This document shows, piece by piece, positions 10,313 to 21,298 of a DNA stretch of 64,000 nucleotides. The position numbers were made by a program, and so were the translations under genes. The notes below the pieces were generated by a model. That model saw only the letters and a program-made list of their open reading frames with translations. It did not search any database and was not told the origin of the DNA. Each line of letters begins with the position of its first letter. Positions within the stretch are counted from its first letter, which is position 1. This DNA is from Chloroflexota bacterium (GTDB taxonomy: Bacteria > Chloroflexota > Dehalococcoidia > DSGV01), in contig JAJYLG010000006.1 in assembly GCA_021787985.1 (NCBI GenBank), forward strand, positions 1 through 64,000, read 5' to 3'.

Positions 10313-11197
10313 ATGGCGAGCGAGCGAGAGATCCGGCGGCGCATCCGCGCGGTCACCAGCATGGCCAAGACGACCAACGCCATGCAGCTTGTCGCCGCCA
10401 GCAAGATGCGGCGGGCACAGGGGCGGGCGCTGGCGGCTCGGCCGTACGCGGGTCAGCTCCGCGCATTGCTGGCCGATGTGGCGGCGGTGGTCGCTGGGGC
10501 CACGGACGAGGGCGTGGACGAACGGGCGCTGCACCCGCTGCTGGAGCGGCGCACCGGTCCCCGTACGCTCATCCTGCACATCACCCCCGACCGCGGACTG
10601 TGCGGTGCGCTCCATGCCAACCTGAACCGCCGCACCGGCCAGCTCGCGCTGGAGCACCGGGGGAACGTCGGGATCGTGGCCGTGGGCCGCAAGGGGCGCG
10701 ACTTCTTCGTGCGGCTCGGCCACCCGCTGATCGCCGAGTTCACCAAGCTGGGCGACTACCCGGAAATGGCGGACGTGCTGCCCATCACCCGGCTGCTGAT
10801 GGACGAGTTCACCGGCGGGCGGTTCGACCGGGTGGTGCTGGTGTTCGCCCGCTTCGTGAGCACGGTGACGCAACGCCCCGAGGTGCTCCATCTGCTGCCC
10901 ATCGAACCACCGGCCGGCGTGACGGGCGGCCACTTGGACTTCATTTGGGAGCCTTCCGCTGAGGCCGTGCTTTCCGAGCTGCTGCCACGCTACGTCGAGA
11001 TGCAGGTCTACGAGGCCGTGCTGGAGAACGCGGCAAGCGAGCAGTCGGCGCGCATGGTCGCCATGAAGAACGCGACCGACGCGGCCAAGGACATGGTCGA
11101 CGCGCTCACGCTCGAGTACAACAAGGCGCGGCAGGACAGCATCACGCGCCAGCTTCTCGACATCGTCGGTGGCGTGGCGGGAGTGGGCCAGGGGTGA
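10313..11197 (+). CDS. atpG: ATP synthase F1 subunit gamma
   Basis: MASEREIRRRIRAVTSMAKTTNAMQLVAASKMRRAQ...TPDRGLCGALHANLNR...MKNATDAAKDMVDALTLEYNKARQDSITRQLLDIVGG. Confidence 0.96.
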   Translation: MASEREIRRRIRAVTSMAKTTNAMQLVAASKMRRAQGRALAARPYAGQLRALLADVAAVVAGATDEGVDERALHPLLERRTGPRTLILHITPDRGLCGALHANLNRRTGQLALEHRGNVGIVAVGRKGRDFFVRLGHPLIAEFTKLGDYPEMADVLPITRLLMDEFTGGRFDRVVLVFARFVSTVTQRPEVLHLLPIEPPAGVTGGHLDFIWEPSAEAVLSELLPRYVEMQVYEAVLENAASEQSARMVAMKNATDAAKDMVDALTLEYNKARQDSITRQLLDIVGGVAGVGQG

Positions 11198-11862
11198 GCG
11201 CCTTCCGCGCCGTCATCTTCGACATGGATGGGGTGCTGCTGGACAGCGAACCGTTTCACCACGCGGCGCTGAACGAGGTGCTGGCGGCCGACGGTCGGTC
11301 TGTCTCGGACGAGGAGTACCGGCCGTTCATCGGCTCCGGGGAGATCCGCTGGGAGGACCTGGTGCGCCGTTTCGACCTGGTCGGCAGTCCTGGCGGGTAC
11401 TGCCGGCAGTTCGACGACGCCGTCACGCGCCAGTATCGCGCTCGTTCGCGGCTCAACCCCGGCGCGGCCGAGCTGCTCGCGGGGCTACGCGAGGCGGCCG
11501 TGCCGCTGGGCGTCGCGTCCAACAGCAAGCGCAGGTGGGTCGACGCGGCGATCGAGACGCTGGGCATCGGCGGCCGCTTCCTCAGTGTGGTCGCGGCGGA
11601 CGAGGTGACGAAACCCAAGCCGGCGCCGGACCTCTACCTGGCGGTGGCTGCCGGGCTCGGGGTGCCGCCCGCGGAGTGCATCGCGGTGGAGGACTCATTG
11701 CCGGGGGTGCAGTCAGCGCGCGCGGCGGGGACGTACGTGGTCGGCTACCGTACACCGCATACGACGGGGCTTGATCTCCCGGCGGATGAGGTGATTGACA
11801 CGCTGTACGAATTTCCGCTGGACCGACTGGCCGTCGACGTGGCGCTGCGGAAGGCCGGCTAG
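11194..11862 (+). CDS. HAD-superfamily hydrolase (phosphoglycolate phosphatase/beta-phosphoglucomutase-like) inside atp operon
   Basis: VIFDMDGVLLDSEPFHHAALNEVL...GVASNSKRRWV...KPKPAPDLYLAVAAGLGVPPAECIAVEDSLPGVQSARAAG; GTGA overlap with atpG. Confidence 0.88.
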   Translation: MSAFRAVIFDMDGVLLDSEPFHHAALNEVLAADGRSVSDEEYRPFIGSGEIRWEDLVRRFDLVGSPGGYCRQFDDAVTRQYRARSRLNPGAAELLAGLREAAVPLGVASNSKRRWVDAAIETLGIGGRFLSVVAADEVTKPKPAPDLYLAVAAGLGVPPAECIAVEDSLPGVQSARAAGTYVVGYRTPHTTGLDLPADEVIDTLYEFPLDRLAVDVALRKAG

Positions 11863-13356
<1,494 letters not shown>

Positions 13357-13372
13357 CACGGGGAGGTCGTAG

Positions 13373-13819
13373 ATGCCCCTGCAGTTGCGCGTCATCACGG
13401 CAGAGCGCGTGGTGCTCGAGGAGACGGGGGTCGATGAGGTCCTCGCACCGGGGATGCTGGGCGAGCTCGGGATCCTGCCGATGCACGCGGCGCTCGTGAC
13501 CACGCTGGCGCCGGGCGAGCTGCGCGTCAGCCGCGCGGGACAGGAGATGTCGCTGAGCGTGGCGGGCGGTTTTCTGGAAGTGAAGGACGACCGCGTGACC
13601 GTGCTCGCTGACGCGGCGGAGCGGGCCGAGGAGATCGACGTGGCGCGCGCGGCGGCGGCGCGTCGCCGGGCGGAGGCGGCGCTGGCCTCGCGTCGCGGCG
13701 AGGTCGACTTGGCGGCGACAGAGGCCGCGTTGCGGCGCGCCGTCCTGCGCCTGCGCGTGGCCGAACGAGTGCGGCGGCGGCGCGGCGGCGGTTTGCCGCC
13801 GACCACCGGAACGGACTGA
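13373..13819 (+). CDS. atpC: ATP synthase F1 subunit epsilon
   Basis: LQLRVITAERVVLEETGVDEVLAPGMLGELGILPMHAALVTTLAPGELRV. Confidence 0.93.
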   Translation: MPLQLRVITAERVVLEETGVDEVLAPGMLGELGILPMHAALVTTLAPGELRVSRAGQEMSLSVAGGFLEVKDDRVTVLADAAERAEEIDVARAAAARRRAEAALASRRGEVDLAATEAALRRAVLRLRVAERVRRRRGGGLPPTTGTD

Positions 13820-13822
13820 ACG

Positions 13823-14566
13823 ATGGCTCGACCAGTGAAGAAACGCAGCACACCGGCGCGGCGCGCCGCGGACGCCCGGCGCAGGTTCATCATCCTGGGC
13901 GGGATCTCCGTCGTCGCGGCGATCTTCGTCGCGGCGCTGGTCCTCATCGTCGTGCAGAGCGGCTCCTCGTCCGGCTCCTCGGCCAAGACGACGGCGGTGC
14001 CGACGATCGACGTGCCGCGGAATGGGACCACGCTGGGGTATCCCGACGCGCCGGTGACGATCAACGAGTACGCCGACTACCAGTGCCCGTACTGCGGCGA
14101 GTTCGCCCGCAACATCCAGCCACAGGTGATACAGCAGCTTGTCGCCACGAAGAAGGCGAAGCTCGTGTTCCACGACTATGCATTCATTGGGCAGGAGTCG
14201 CTCGACGCCGCGGTCGGGGCGCTGTGCGCCGACCAGCAGGGCAAGTTCTGGGAGTACCATGACACGCTGTTCGCCAACCAGGACGGGGAGAACCGCGGCA
14301 CGTTCAGCCCGTCGAAGCTGCGGGGCTTCGCGAGCCGCCTCGGCCTGGACATGACCAAGTTCGACGCCTGCTTCAACAGCGCCGATATGACCGCGCGGGT
14401 GATGCAGGAGAATCAGGCGGCCCGGGCGCTCGGGGTGCAGGCCACGCCGACGTTCTTCGTGGGCAACCAGGTGCTGCGAGGTGTGCCAACGATCCAGGAG
14501 CTCGTTCGGGCGGTGAACCAGGTGGCCGGCGCGGCCCCGCCCACGGGGACGCCGGCGGGCAAATGA
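13823..14566 (+). CDS. DsbA-family thiol-disulfide oxidoreductase (membrane anchored)
   Basis: N-terminal TM; EYADYQCPYCGEFARNIQ; GVQATPTFFVGNQVLRG. Confidence 0.9.
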   Translation: MARPVKKRSTPARRAADARRRFIILGGISVVAAIFVAALVLIVVQSGSSSGSSAKTTAVPTIDVPRNGTTLGYPDAPVTINEYADYQCPYCGEFARNIQPQVIQQLVATKKAKLVFHDYAFIGQESLDAAVGALCADQQGKFWEYHDTLFANQDGENRGTFSPSKLRGFASRLGLDMTKFDACFNSADMTARVMQENQAARALGVQATPTFFVGNQVLRGVPTIQELVRAVNQVAGAAPPTGTPAGK

Positions 14567-15042
14567 GTGCGCGCGCCGACGCCCCGGCCGCGCAGGGCGG
14601 GAGCCGCTTGCGCGCTATCGCGCGGGCGCCGCGGGCATGGATCGTCGCGCTCGGCATCCTCGGCGTGGTCGACAGCATCTACCTGATCTACATCCACTAC
14701 TCGGCCAGCTCGCCCTTCTGCAGTGGAGTTGGTGACTGCGAGACCGTCAACACCAGCAGGTACGCCACGATGGCCGGCGTTCCGGTGGCCGTCCTCGGGC
14801 TGTTGGCGTACGTCGTGTTCATCGGCCTGCAGCTCACGGCGCTGCGCCGTCCGGCGTCCGCGGCGCGGGCGGCCATCGCGACGTTCGCGCTGGCGTTCAC
14901 TTCGCTCCTGTTCTCGTTGTGGCTGCTCTACGTGGAGCTGTTCGTCCTGCACGCGATCTGCCCGTACTGCGTCGTCTCGCTGGGGCTCATCACGGCGATC
15001 ACGGTGGTGAGCGTTTGGCCGGCGTGGCAGGCGCTGGGGTGA
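14563..15042 (+). CDS. Vitamin K epoxide reductase (VKOR) family protein
   Basis: IVALGILGVVDSIYLIYIHY...GDCETVNTSRYATMAGVPVAVLG...AICPYCVVSLGLITAI; ATGA overlap with dsbA-like gene. Confidence 0.9.
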   Translation: MSARADAPAAQGGSRLRAIARAPRAWIVALGILGVVDSIYLIYIHYSASSPFCSGVGDCETVNTSRYATMAGVPVAVLGLLAYVVFIGLQLTALRRPASAARAAIATFALAFTSLLFSLWLLYVELFVLHAICPYCVVSLGLITAITVVSVWPAWQALG

Positions 15043-15093
15043 GACGCATCGCGTTTGCGGCCACAGATCCTGCGCCCGTATGCTCAAACCGCC

Positions 15094-16374
15094 ATGTATG
15101 ACGTCCACCCGCTAGACCACTATGAGATTCACGGCGGCCGTCCGCTGCGCGGCCGCGTGACGATCAGCGGCGCGAAGAACGCGGCGCTGCCGATGATGGC
15201 GGCAGCGTTGCTGACGGGGCGGCCGGCCGAGCTGCGGCGTGTACCGGACATCGTCGACGTCCGAGTGATGATCGAGATCCTGCGGGCCGTGGGTGCGATG
15301 GTGGAGACCGACGAGCCGGGCACGCTGCGCGTTGACGCGCGGGACGCCCAGCCGATGGCCGCTCCCGCCGGGATGGTGCAGGCGCTGCGGGCTAGCTTCC
15401 TGCTGATGGGCGCGATGCTCGCCCGTTTTGGCCGCGCGAGCTGCGCCCCTCCGGGCGGGGACGTGGTCGGCCAGCGGCCGCTCGACGTGCACCTGCACGG
15501 CTTTGCCGCGCTCGGCGCTGCGGTGGAGCGTGAGGGCGATCACTTCATCGCACGGGCCCCAGCCGGGCTGCGCGGCGCACGCATCTTCCTTGACTATCCG
15601 AGCGTGCTGGGGACGGAGAACCTGCTGATCGCCGCCTCGCTGGCACGCGGCACGACGGTGCTGGTCAACGCGGCCGCCGAACCAGAGGTGGCCGCGCTGG
15701 CGGGGATGCTCAACGCCATGGGAGCGCGAATCCGCGGTGCGGGGACGCACACCATCGAGATCGTGGGCGTGTCGGAGCTGGGCGGCGTCGCCGCGGAGGT
15801 CATCGCGGACCGGATCGAGGCCGGCACGTACGCCATCGCGGGCGTGCTCGGCGGCGGGCCGATCACCGTCGAGGGAGTCGAGCCGCTCCACATGGATGCG
15901 CTGCTGTTCAAGCTGGGCGAGGCGGGCGCGCACGTGGAGCGGGGGGGCGATTGGGTGACGGTGGCGAGCGGCGAGCGCCTGAGCGCGGTCAGCGTGCAAG
16001 CGCTCCCCTATCCCGGCCTGGCCACGGACCTGCAGGCGCAGGTCGCGGTGCTGCTCACTCAGGCAGAAGGCGTGAGCCTGGTGCACGAGCGCGTCTTCGA
16101 CAACCGCATGCTATACATCTCCGAGCTGCGCAGTCTCGGGGCCGAGGTGGTCTCCACGGGCAGCACGGCGATCATCCGCGGACCAACCCACCTGACGGGC
16201 GCCTCCGTGCGCGCGCTCGACCTGCGGGCCGGGGCAGCGCTCATCCTCGCCGGGCTGGTCGCGCAGGGTGTGACCGCGCTGCACGACATCTACCACCTCG
16301 ACCGCGGCTACGAACGGCTCGAGCAGAAGCTGCAGGGGCTGGGCGCCGACGTGCGCCGGGTCCGGAACGATTGA
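15094..16374 (+). CDS. murA: UDP-N-acetylglucosamine 1-carboxyvinyltransferase
   Basis: GRVTISGAKNAALPMMAAALL, PGGDVVGQRPLDVHLHGF, DRIEAGTYAIAGVLGG, LPYPGLATDLQAQ. Confidence 0.94.
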   Translation: MYDVHPLDHYEIHGGRPLRGRVTISGAKNAALPMMAAALLTGRPAELRRVPDIVDVRVMIEILRAVGAMVETDEPGTLRVDARDAQPMAAPAGMVQALRASFLLMGAMLARFGRASCAPPGGDVVGQRPLDVHLHGFAALGAAVEREGDHFIARAPAGLRGARIFLDYPSVLGTENLLIAASLARGTTVLVNAAAEPEVAALAGMLNAMGARIRGAGTHTIEIVGVSELGGVAAEVIADRIEAGTYAIAGVLGGGPITVEGVEPLHMDALLFKLGEAGAHVERGGDWVTVASGERLSAVSVQALPYPGLATDLQAQVAVLLTQAEGVSLVHERVFDNRMLYISELRSLGAEVVSTGSTAIIRGPTHLTGASVRALDLRAGAALILAGLVAQGVTALHDIYHLDRGYERLEQKLQGLGADVRRVRND

Positions 16375-16384
16375 GGCAACCAGG

Positions 16385-17422
16385 ATGATGCTTGCGAAGA
16401 AGGTGGGCGTGGACCTGGGCACGGCGAACGTGCTGGTCTATGTCCGGGGCCGGGGCATCGTCATCGACGAGCCCGCGGTGGTCGCGCTCTCCGTACGCGA
16501 CAACACGGTGGTCGCGGTTGGCAACGAGGCGCGCTCGATGATGGGTCGTACGCCGGGCGGCATCCAGGTGATTCGGCCGATGCGTGACGGCGTGATCGCC
16601 GACTACCTGATCACCGAGGCGATGCTGCGCTACTTCATCGGCAGGGTGATGGGTCGCTTCTCGCTCATCAAGCCGGAGGTGATGATCTGCGTCCCGGCGG
16701 GCGTGACGAGCGTGGAGCAGCGGGCGGTGCGTGACGCGGCCGAGCAGGCCGGCGCACGCAAGCCCGCGCACCTGGTGCCGGAGCCGCTCGCGGCGGCGAT
16801 CGGCGCGGGCATCCCGGTGGGCTCGGCGCGCGGCCACATGGTGGTCGATATCGGGGGCGGTCGCACCGAGGCGGCGGTCATCTCGATGTACGGCGTGGTG
16901 GTCAGCGCGTCGGCGCGTATGGCCGGCGACCGGCTCGACGATGCGATCGCCTCCTACGTCAAGCGGCGGCACAACCTGATCGTGGGCGACCGCACCGCCG
17001 AAGAGGTGAAGATCGCTGTCGGCTCGGCGTTGCCGGTGGACGAGGGGCTCGCCTGCGCCGTGCGTGGGCGCGACCAGATCACCGGCCTGCCGAAGACGAT
17101 CACGGTAACCTCGGTCGAGATCGCCCAGGCGATCCAGGACCATCTCGCCACGATCGTGCAGGCGGTGAAATCGGTGCTGGAGCGCACGCCTCCCGAGCTG
17201 GCCAGCGACGTGATGGACCACGGCATCGTGCTCACCGGCGGTGGCGCGCTGCTGCGCCACCTGGATGAGCTGCTCACGCAGGAGTGCGGCGTGCCGTGCT
17301 ACGTGGCCGACGCGCCGCTACAGTGCGTGGCGATCGGCGCGGGCGTGGCCCTCGAGCACCTGGATCTGGTCAAGCGCAACCTACCGACGGAGTCGGAGTC
17401 GCTGGTGGCGAGCTACAACTAG
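16385..17422 (+). CDS. mreB: Rod shape-determining protein MreB
   Basis: KVGVDLGTANVLVYVRGRGIVIDEPAVVAL, MLRYFIGRVMG, VVDIGGGRTEAAVISMYGVVVS, GIVLTGGGALLRHLDELL. Confidence 0.94.
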   Translation: MMLAKKVGVDLGTANVLVYVRGRGIVIDEPAVVALSVRDNTVVAVGNEARSMMGRTPGGIQVIRPMRDGVIADYLITEAMLRYFIGRVMGRFSLIKPEVMICVPAGVTSVEQRAVRDAAEQAGARKPAHLVPEPLAAAIGAGIPVGSARGHMVVDIGGGRTEAAVISMYGVVVSASARMAGDRLDDAIASYVKRRHNLIVGDRTAEEVKIAVGSALPVDEGLACAVRGRDQITGLPKTITVTSVEIAQAIQDHLATIVQAVKSVLERTPPELASDVMDHGIVLTGGGALLRHLDELLTQECGVPCYVADAPLQCVAIGAGVALEHLDLVKRNLPTESESLVASYN

Positions 17423-18069
17423 GCGCCGCTCGGGACCGGGTCCGCCTCCGCCGACTTGAGGTAGTAGGTCATCGACTGGAGCTGCAGGACCGGGTCCACC
17501 GTGCGGACGTGCACGGGCGCCGGTACCCGCAGCGTGGCGGGCGCGTAGTTCAAGATCGAGAAGATGCCGCACTCCACCAGCCGATCGGCCACGGCCTGCG
17601 CGGCGCGGGCGGGCACGGCAATGATGCCGATGTCGACCGGGCTACGCCCGAGCTCGTCCGGGAGAACGGCGATGTCGTGCACCGGCACGCCATCGATCAC
17701 GGTCCCCACGACCCGCGGGTCGGCGTCGAAGGCCAGCGCCACGTCGAATCCCTGGCGGGCGAAGCCATCATAGGCGAGGATGGCGCGGCCGAGGTGGCCG
17801 ACGCCCACGAGTGCCATCCGCCAGCGGCGGTCGAGGCCGAGGATGGAACGGAGCTGTCCGACGAGCGCCGCGATGGCGTAGCCGCGGCCCTGTTTGCCGA
17901 AGCGACCGAAGTAGCTCAGATCCTTGCGGATCTGGGCGGGGGTGACGCCCAGCAGGTCGCCCAGCTCGCGAGAGCTGATCACCTCCTGCCCCGCGCCCAC
18001 GAGGAGCTCCAGGGTGCGCACGTAGAGCGGCAGCCGCTCGATCACGACCTCCGGTATCTCGTCCGTCAT
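17419..18069 (-). CDS. rex: Redox-sensing transcriptional repressor Rex
   Basis: VISSRELGDLLGVTPAQIRKDLSYFGRFGKQGRGY...VGVGHLGRAILAY...VPARAAQAVADRLVECGIFSILNYAP. Confidence 0.95.
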   Translation of the reverse strand: MTDEIPEVVIERLPLYVRTLELLVGAGQEVISSRELGDLLGVTPAQIRKDLSYFGRFGKQGRGYAIAALVGQLRSILGLDRRWRMALVGVGHLGRAILAYDGFARQGFDVALAFDADPRVVGTVIDGVPVHDIAVLPDELGRSPVDIGIIAVPARAAQAVADRLVECGIFSILNYAPATLRVPAPVHVRTVDPVLQLQSMTYYLKSAEADPVPSGA

Positions 18070-18097
18070 CGTTGCTTCCAGCCCCGGCCGTAGCGGA

Positions 18098-18115
18098 TTG
18101 TTCTTTGATGCACAA
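18098..18115 (-). promoter_or_regulatory. Candidate Rex operator (ROP) upstream of rex
   Basis: 18-bp TTGTGCATCAAAGAACAA on - strand inside GATTGT-N10-ACAATC; Rex consensus TTGTGAANNNNTTCACAA. Confidence 0.6.
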
Positions 18116-18243
18116 TCCTAGGCGCAGCGACGCGAAACGATCAACTTCGCCGGCCACTGGCCGGGCGCGCATCGCGGCAGACGTGGGCGGTGGGTCGTGG
18201 TAACCTGCCCGCACGACGCCAAGCGCGTACGAGGAGGGGACCA

Positions 18244-19358
18244 ATGAAGTTCGGCGTCTTCTACGAGCTCTCCGTGCCACGTCCCTGGGACCGCGAGTCC
18301 GAGCGGACCGTCTACGAACGCGCCCTCGAACAGGTGCGACTGGCCGATGAGCTGGGGTCCGAGCAGGTCTGGGCGGTGGAGCATCATTTCCTGGAGGAGT
18401 ACAGCCACTGCTCGGCGCCGGAGATCTTCCTGACCGCATGCGCGATGCAAACGAAGCGGATCCGCGTGGGACACGGGATCGTCGTGTGCGTCCCGCAGTT
18501 CAATCACCCGGTCCGTGTCGCCGAACGCGCCGCGGTGCTCGACCTGATATCCGGCGGGCGGTTGGAGTTCGGCACCGCCGGTCGGCGACCTGGACCGAGC
18601 TGGGTGGCTTCCAGGCGAACCCGGACGAGACGAAGAAGACGTGGGACGAGTTCGTGCGGGTCATCCCGAAGATGTGGACGCGCGAGCGGTTCGGCTACGA
18701 GGGCCGGGCCTTCTCCATGCCGGTGCGCGCCGTGCTCCCCAAGCCATACCAGAAGCCTCACCCGCCGATGTGGGTGGCCGTCACCAGCCCGGGCACCGAG
18801 CTGGACGCGGCCGAACGCGGCCTGGGCGCGCTGGGACTGCAGTTCTCCAGCTTCAGCGAGCAGGAGCGCAAGGTGGCGGAGTACCGCCGTCACATCCGAG
18901 GTTGCGAGCCGGCGGGCGAGTTCGTGAACGAGCAGGTGGCCACGGTGAACTTCCTCTTCTGCCACGAGGACCTGGCCCAAGGTGTGGAAACGGGCAAGAG
19001 GCTTGCCGGCAGCTTCAACTACATGGCCGCGCAGCTCCTGCCGGCCCGCGAGGCGTTTCCCGCGCGGTCCTACCCGTCGTTGGGACTGCTGCCGCAGCTC
19101 CGGCAGGAGGCCGCCGGCCCGGGCGACGCGTCCGGCGCGCCCGAGGGGCTGTGCATCGGTGACCCGCATCGCGTCATCGAGGTTGTCAAGAAGTGGGAGT
19201 CCGTCGGAGTGGACCGGATCAACTTCCTGCTCAACTGCCTCGAGACGGTGCCGCAGGAGGAGGTGCTGGCGAGCCTGCGGCTGTTCGCCCGCGAGGTCAT
19301 GCCACACTTCCGCCAGCCGGAGTCGCGGGCGGCCGGCTCGGCCCTGGGGGTGCACTGA
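18244..19358 (+). pseudogene. LLM-class flavin-dependent oxidoreductase, frameshifted near 18577 (pseudogene or assembly error)
   Basis: Frame 1 encodes MKFGVFYELSVPRPW...LEFGT; the continuation RSATWTELGGFQANPDET... is in another frame; restoring one G at 18577/18578 gives FGTGRSATWTELGGF. Confidence 0.8.
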
Positions 19359-20113
19359 TGCCGCTCTTCGGCGTGCGTGATGTCGGGCCGCTCCTCGACG
19401 GCGTGGCCGTCATGCCGGACCTGGCGACCGAGCCGCTGACGCTGCCCGGCGCCGATGTGCTGCAGGCGATGTTCGAGATCGACGACGCCGTGATGCTGGA
19501 GCTGCTGCCGAAGGCGCTGCACCCGACGATCCCACCCACCGTGACGTTCGTGCTCTGGCGTTGCCCGGAGAGCCCGGTCGGGCCGTTCAACCTCGCCCAG
19601 GTCCGCATCGGCTGCCGGGCGGGAGTGCGGCCGCGCGGCTTCCTGGCGGCGTCGCGCTGCGACTCGCAGGCCGCGGCCGACCTGCTGCGCGCTCGCTGGG
19701 GGTTCGACTGCCGGCCGGGAGTGGTGCGGCTGCGGCGCTACCACGACCGCGTCGTCGGCTCCGTGGTGGTGAACGACGAGACGGTCCTGCAGGTGGGGCT
19801 GGTCGACCCCACCCCGATCTCGGGCGGCGACCTCCAGTATGCGGCCAACATGAACCTGGCGCGCGTGCGCCGCGAATCGGGCGAACGGCCCTTGCTGGTG
19901 CAGGTGGATCCCGAATACACGTTCCAGCGTGCAGACCGTGGGCGGGCGACACTCGACGTCTTCGTGCCCGGCGCGTGGCAGGCGGAGGGCGTGCGGCCGG
20001 TCTATCCGGTGGCCGCGTCGCACAGCCGGTGTGACCTGACGCTGCCGGCCATCCGGTTCGTGACGGACCCGGAACGGCCTGCGCTACAGGCAACCGAGCA
20101 CGTGGGCGGCTGA
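19358..20113 (+). CDS. Acetoacetate decarboxylase superfamily protein
   Basis: FVLWRCPESPVGPFNLAQVRIGCRAGVRPRGFLAASRCDSQAAADLLRARWGF pattern of ADC-fold proteins. Confidence 0.6.
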   Translation: MPLFGVRDVGPLLDGVAVMPDLATEPLTLPGADVLQAMFEIDDAVMLELLPKALHPTIPPTVTFVLWRCPESPVGPFNLAQVRIGCRAGVRPRGFLAASRCDSQAAADLLRARWGFDCRPGVVRLRRYHDRVVGSVVVNDETVLQVGLVDPTPISGGDLQYAANMNLARVRRESGERPLLVQVDPEYTFQRADRGRATLDVFVPGAWQAEGVRPVYPVAASHSRCDLTLPAIRFVTDPERPALQATEHVGG

Positions 20114-20195
20114 CGGTCGGGCGGTGATTGCGCGCCAGCCAAGGCCTGGCGGCACCCGCCGGGTCAGCAGGGAAACGGGCTGAGAAGGGGGACAC

Positions 20196-21167
20196 GTGCT
20201 GCGCACGAGGTTCTGTGAGCTGCTGGGGATCGAGCACCCGATCGTCAGTGCACCGATGGGCGGCACTGCCAACGGCGAGCTGGCGGCGGCGGTTTCCGAG
20301 GCGGGAGGGCTCGGCATGATCGGCGGAACGTCGCCCGGCGGGCCCGAGTGGCTGCGGGCGCAGATCCGGGTTGCGCGGGAGCGGACCACCCGTCCGTTCG
20401 GCGTGGGCTTCATCACCTCGTTTCCCGATACCGGCGAGCTCGTGCGCGTGGCCCTGGAGGAGCGGGTGACGGTGGTTGCGCACTCGTTCGCCGACGCGGC
20501 GCCGTATGTTGGGGCTTCGCACGAGGCGGGAGCCAGGGTCGTCGTCCAGGTGCAGACGGTCGAGCAGGCCGTGCGCGCGGTACGGGCCGGCGCGGACGCC
20601 GTCGTCGCCCAGGGGAGCGAGGCCGGGGGACACACCGGCTACGCCGGCACCTTGTCCCTGCTGGCAGCCGTCCTCGACGCGGTCGCCGGAACGCCGGTGC
20701 TGGCCGCCGGGGGGATCGCGGACGGCAGAGGGCTGGCGGCGGTGCTGGTGCTCGGCGCCGACGGCGCGTGGATGGGAACGCGGTTCGTGGCGAGCCGCGA
20801 GTGGGCCGGCGGCAACTGGGCCAAGCAGCGGCTCGTGGAGGCGGGCACCGACGACACGGTGCAGACGCACGCGTACGACCAGACCATGGAATCGCCGTTC
20901 CCCGCGGGCATCGGCGACCGCGTGCTGCGCAACGACTTCACGGCAGCCTGGGACGGCCGTGACGACGAGATCGTCCGCCGCCGCGGTGAGCTGCAGGCGC
21001 AGGTCCTCGCGGCGGTGAAGGCGGGCGACCCGCGCGTCGCGCCCGTCCGCGCCGGCGCCGCCGTTGGGCTCATCCGCGCGGTCGAGCCGGCGGGAGACGT
21101 GGTGCGCCGCGTCGTCGCCGAGGCGGAGCAGGTCCTGCGGGCGCGGCCCAGCCAGGTGCTGCGCTGA
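20196..21167 (+). CDS. Nitronate monooxygenase (2-nitropropane dioxygenase family)
   Basis: LLGIEHPIVSAPMGGTANGELAAAVSEAGGLGMIGG...AQGSEAGGHTGYAGTLSLL...AAGGIADGRGLAAVLVLGADGAWMGTRFVAS. Confidence 0.92.
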   Translation: MLRTRFCELLGIEHPIVSAPMGGTANGELAAAVSEAGGLGMIGGTSPGGPEWLRAQIRVARERTTRPFGVGFITSFPDTGELVRVALEERVTVVAHSFADAAPYVGASHEAGARVVVQVQTVEQAVRAVRAGADAVVAQGSEAGGHTGYAGTLSLLAAVLDAVAGTPVLAAGGIADGRGLAAVLVLGADGAWMGTRFVASREWAGGNWAKQRLVEAGTDDTVQTHAYDQTMESPFPAGIGDRVLRNDFTAAWDGRDDEIVRRRGELQAQVLAAVKAGDPRVAPVRAGAAVGLIRAVEPAGDVVRRVVAEAEQVLRARPSQVLR

Positions 21168-21298
21168 CTGGACGCCGAAGGAAACGGCGCCGCGCACCGG
21201 GTCTGTGCCTGCGGGCGCACGGCCTGAACGTCGATACAGCGGCGTGATGCGCCGGTGCTATGCTCGGCCGGATGACGTTGGAGGGAGGACTGTCGAGC

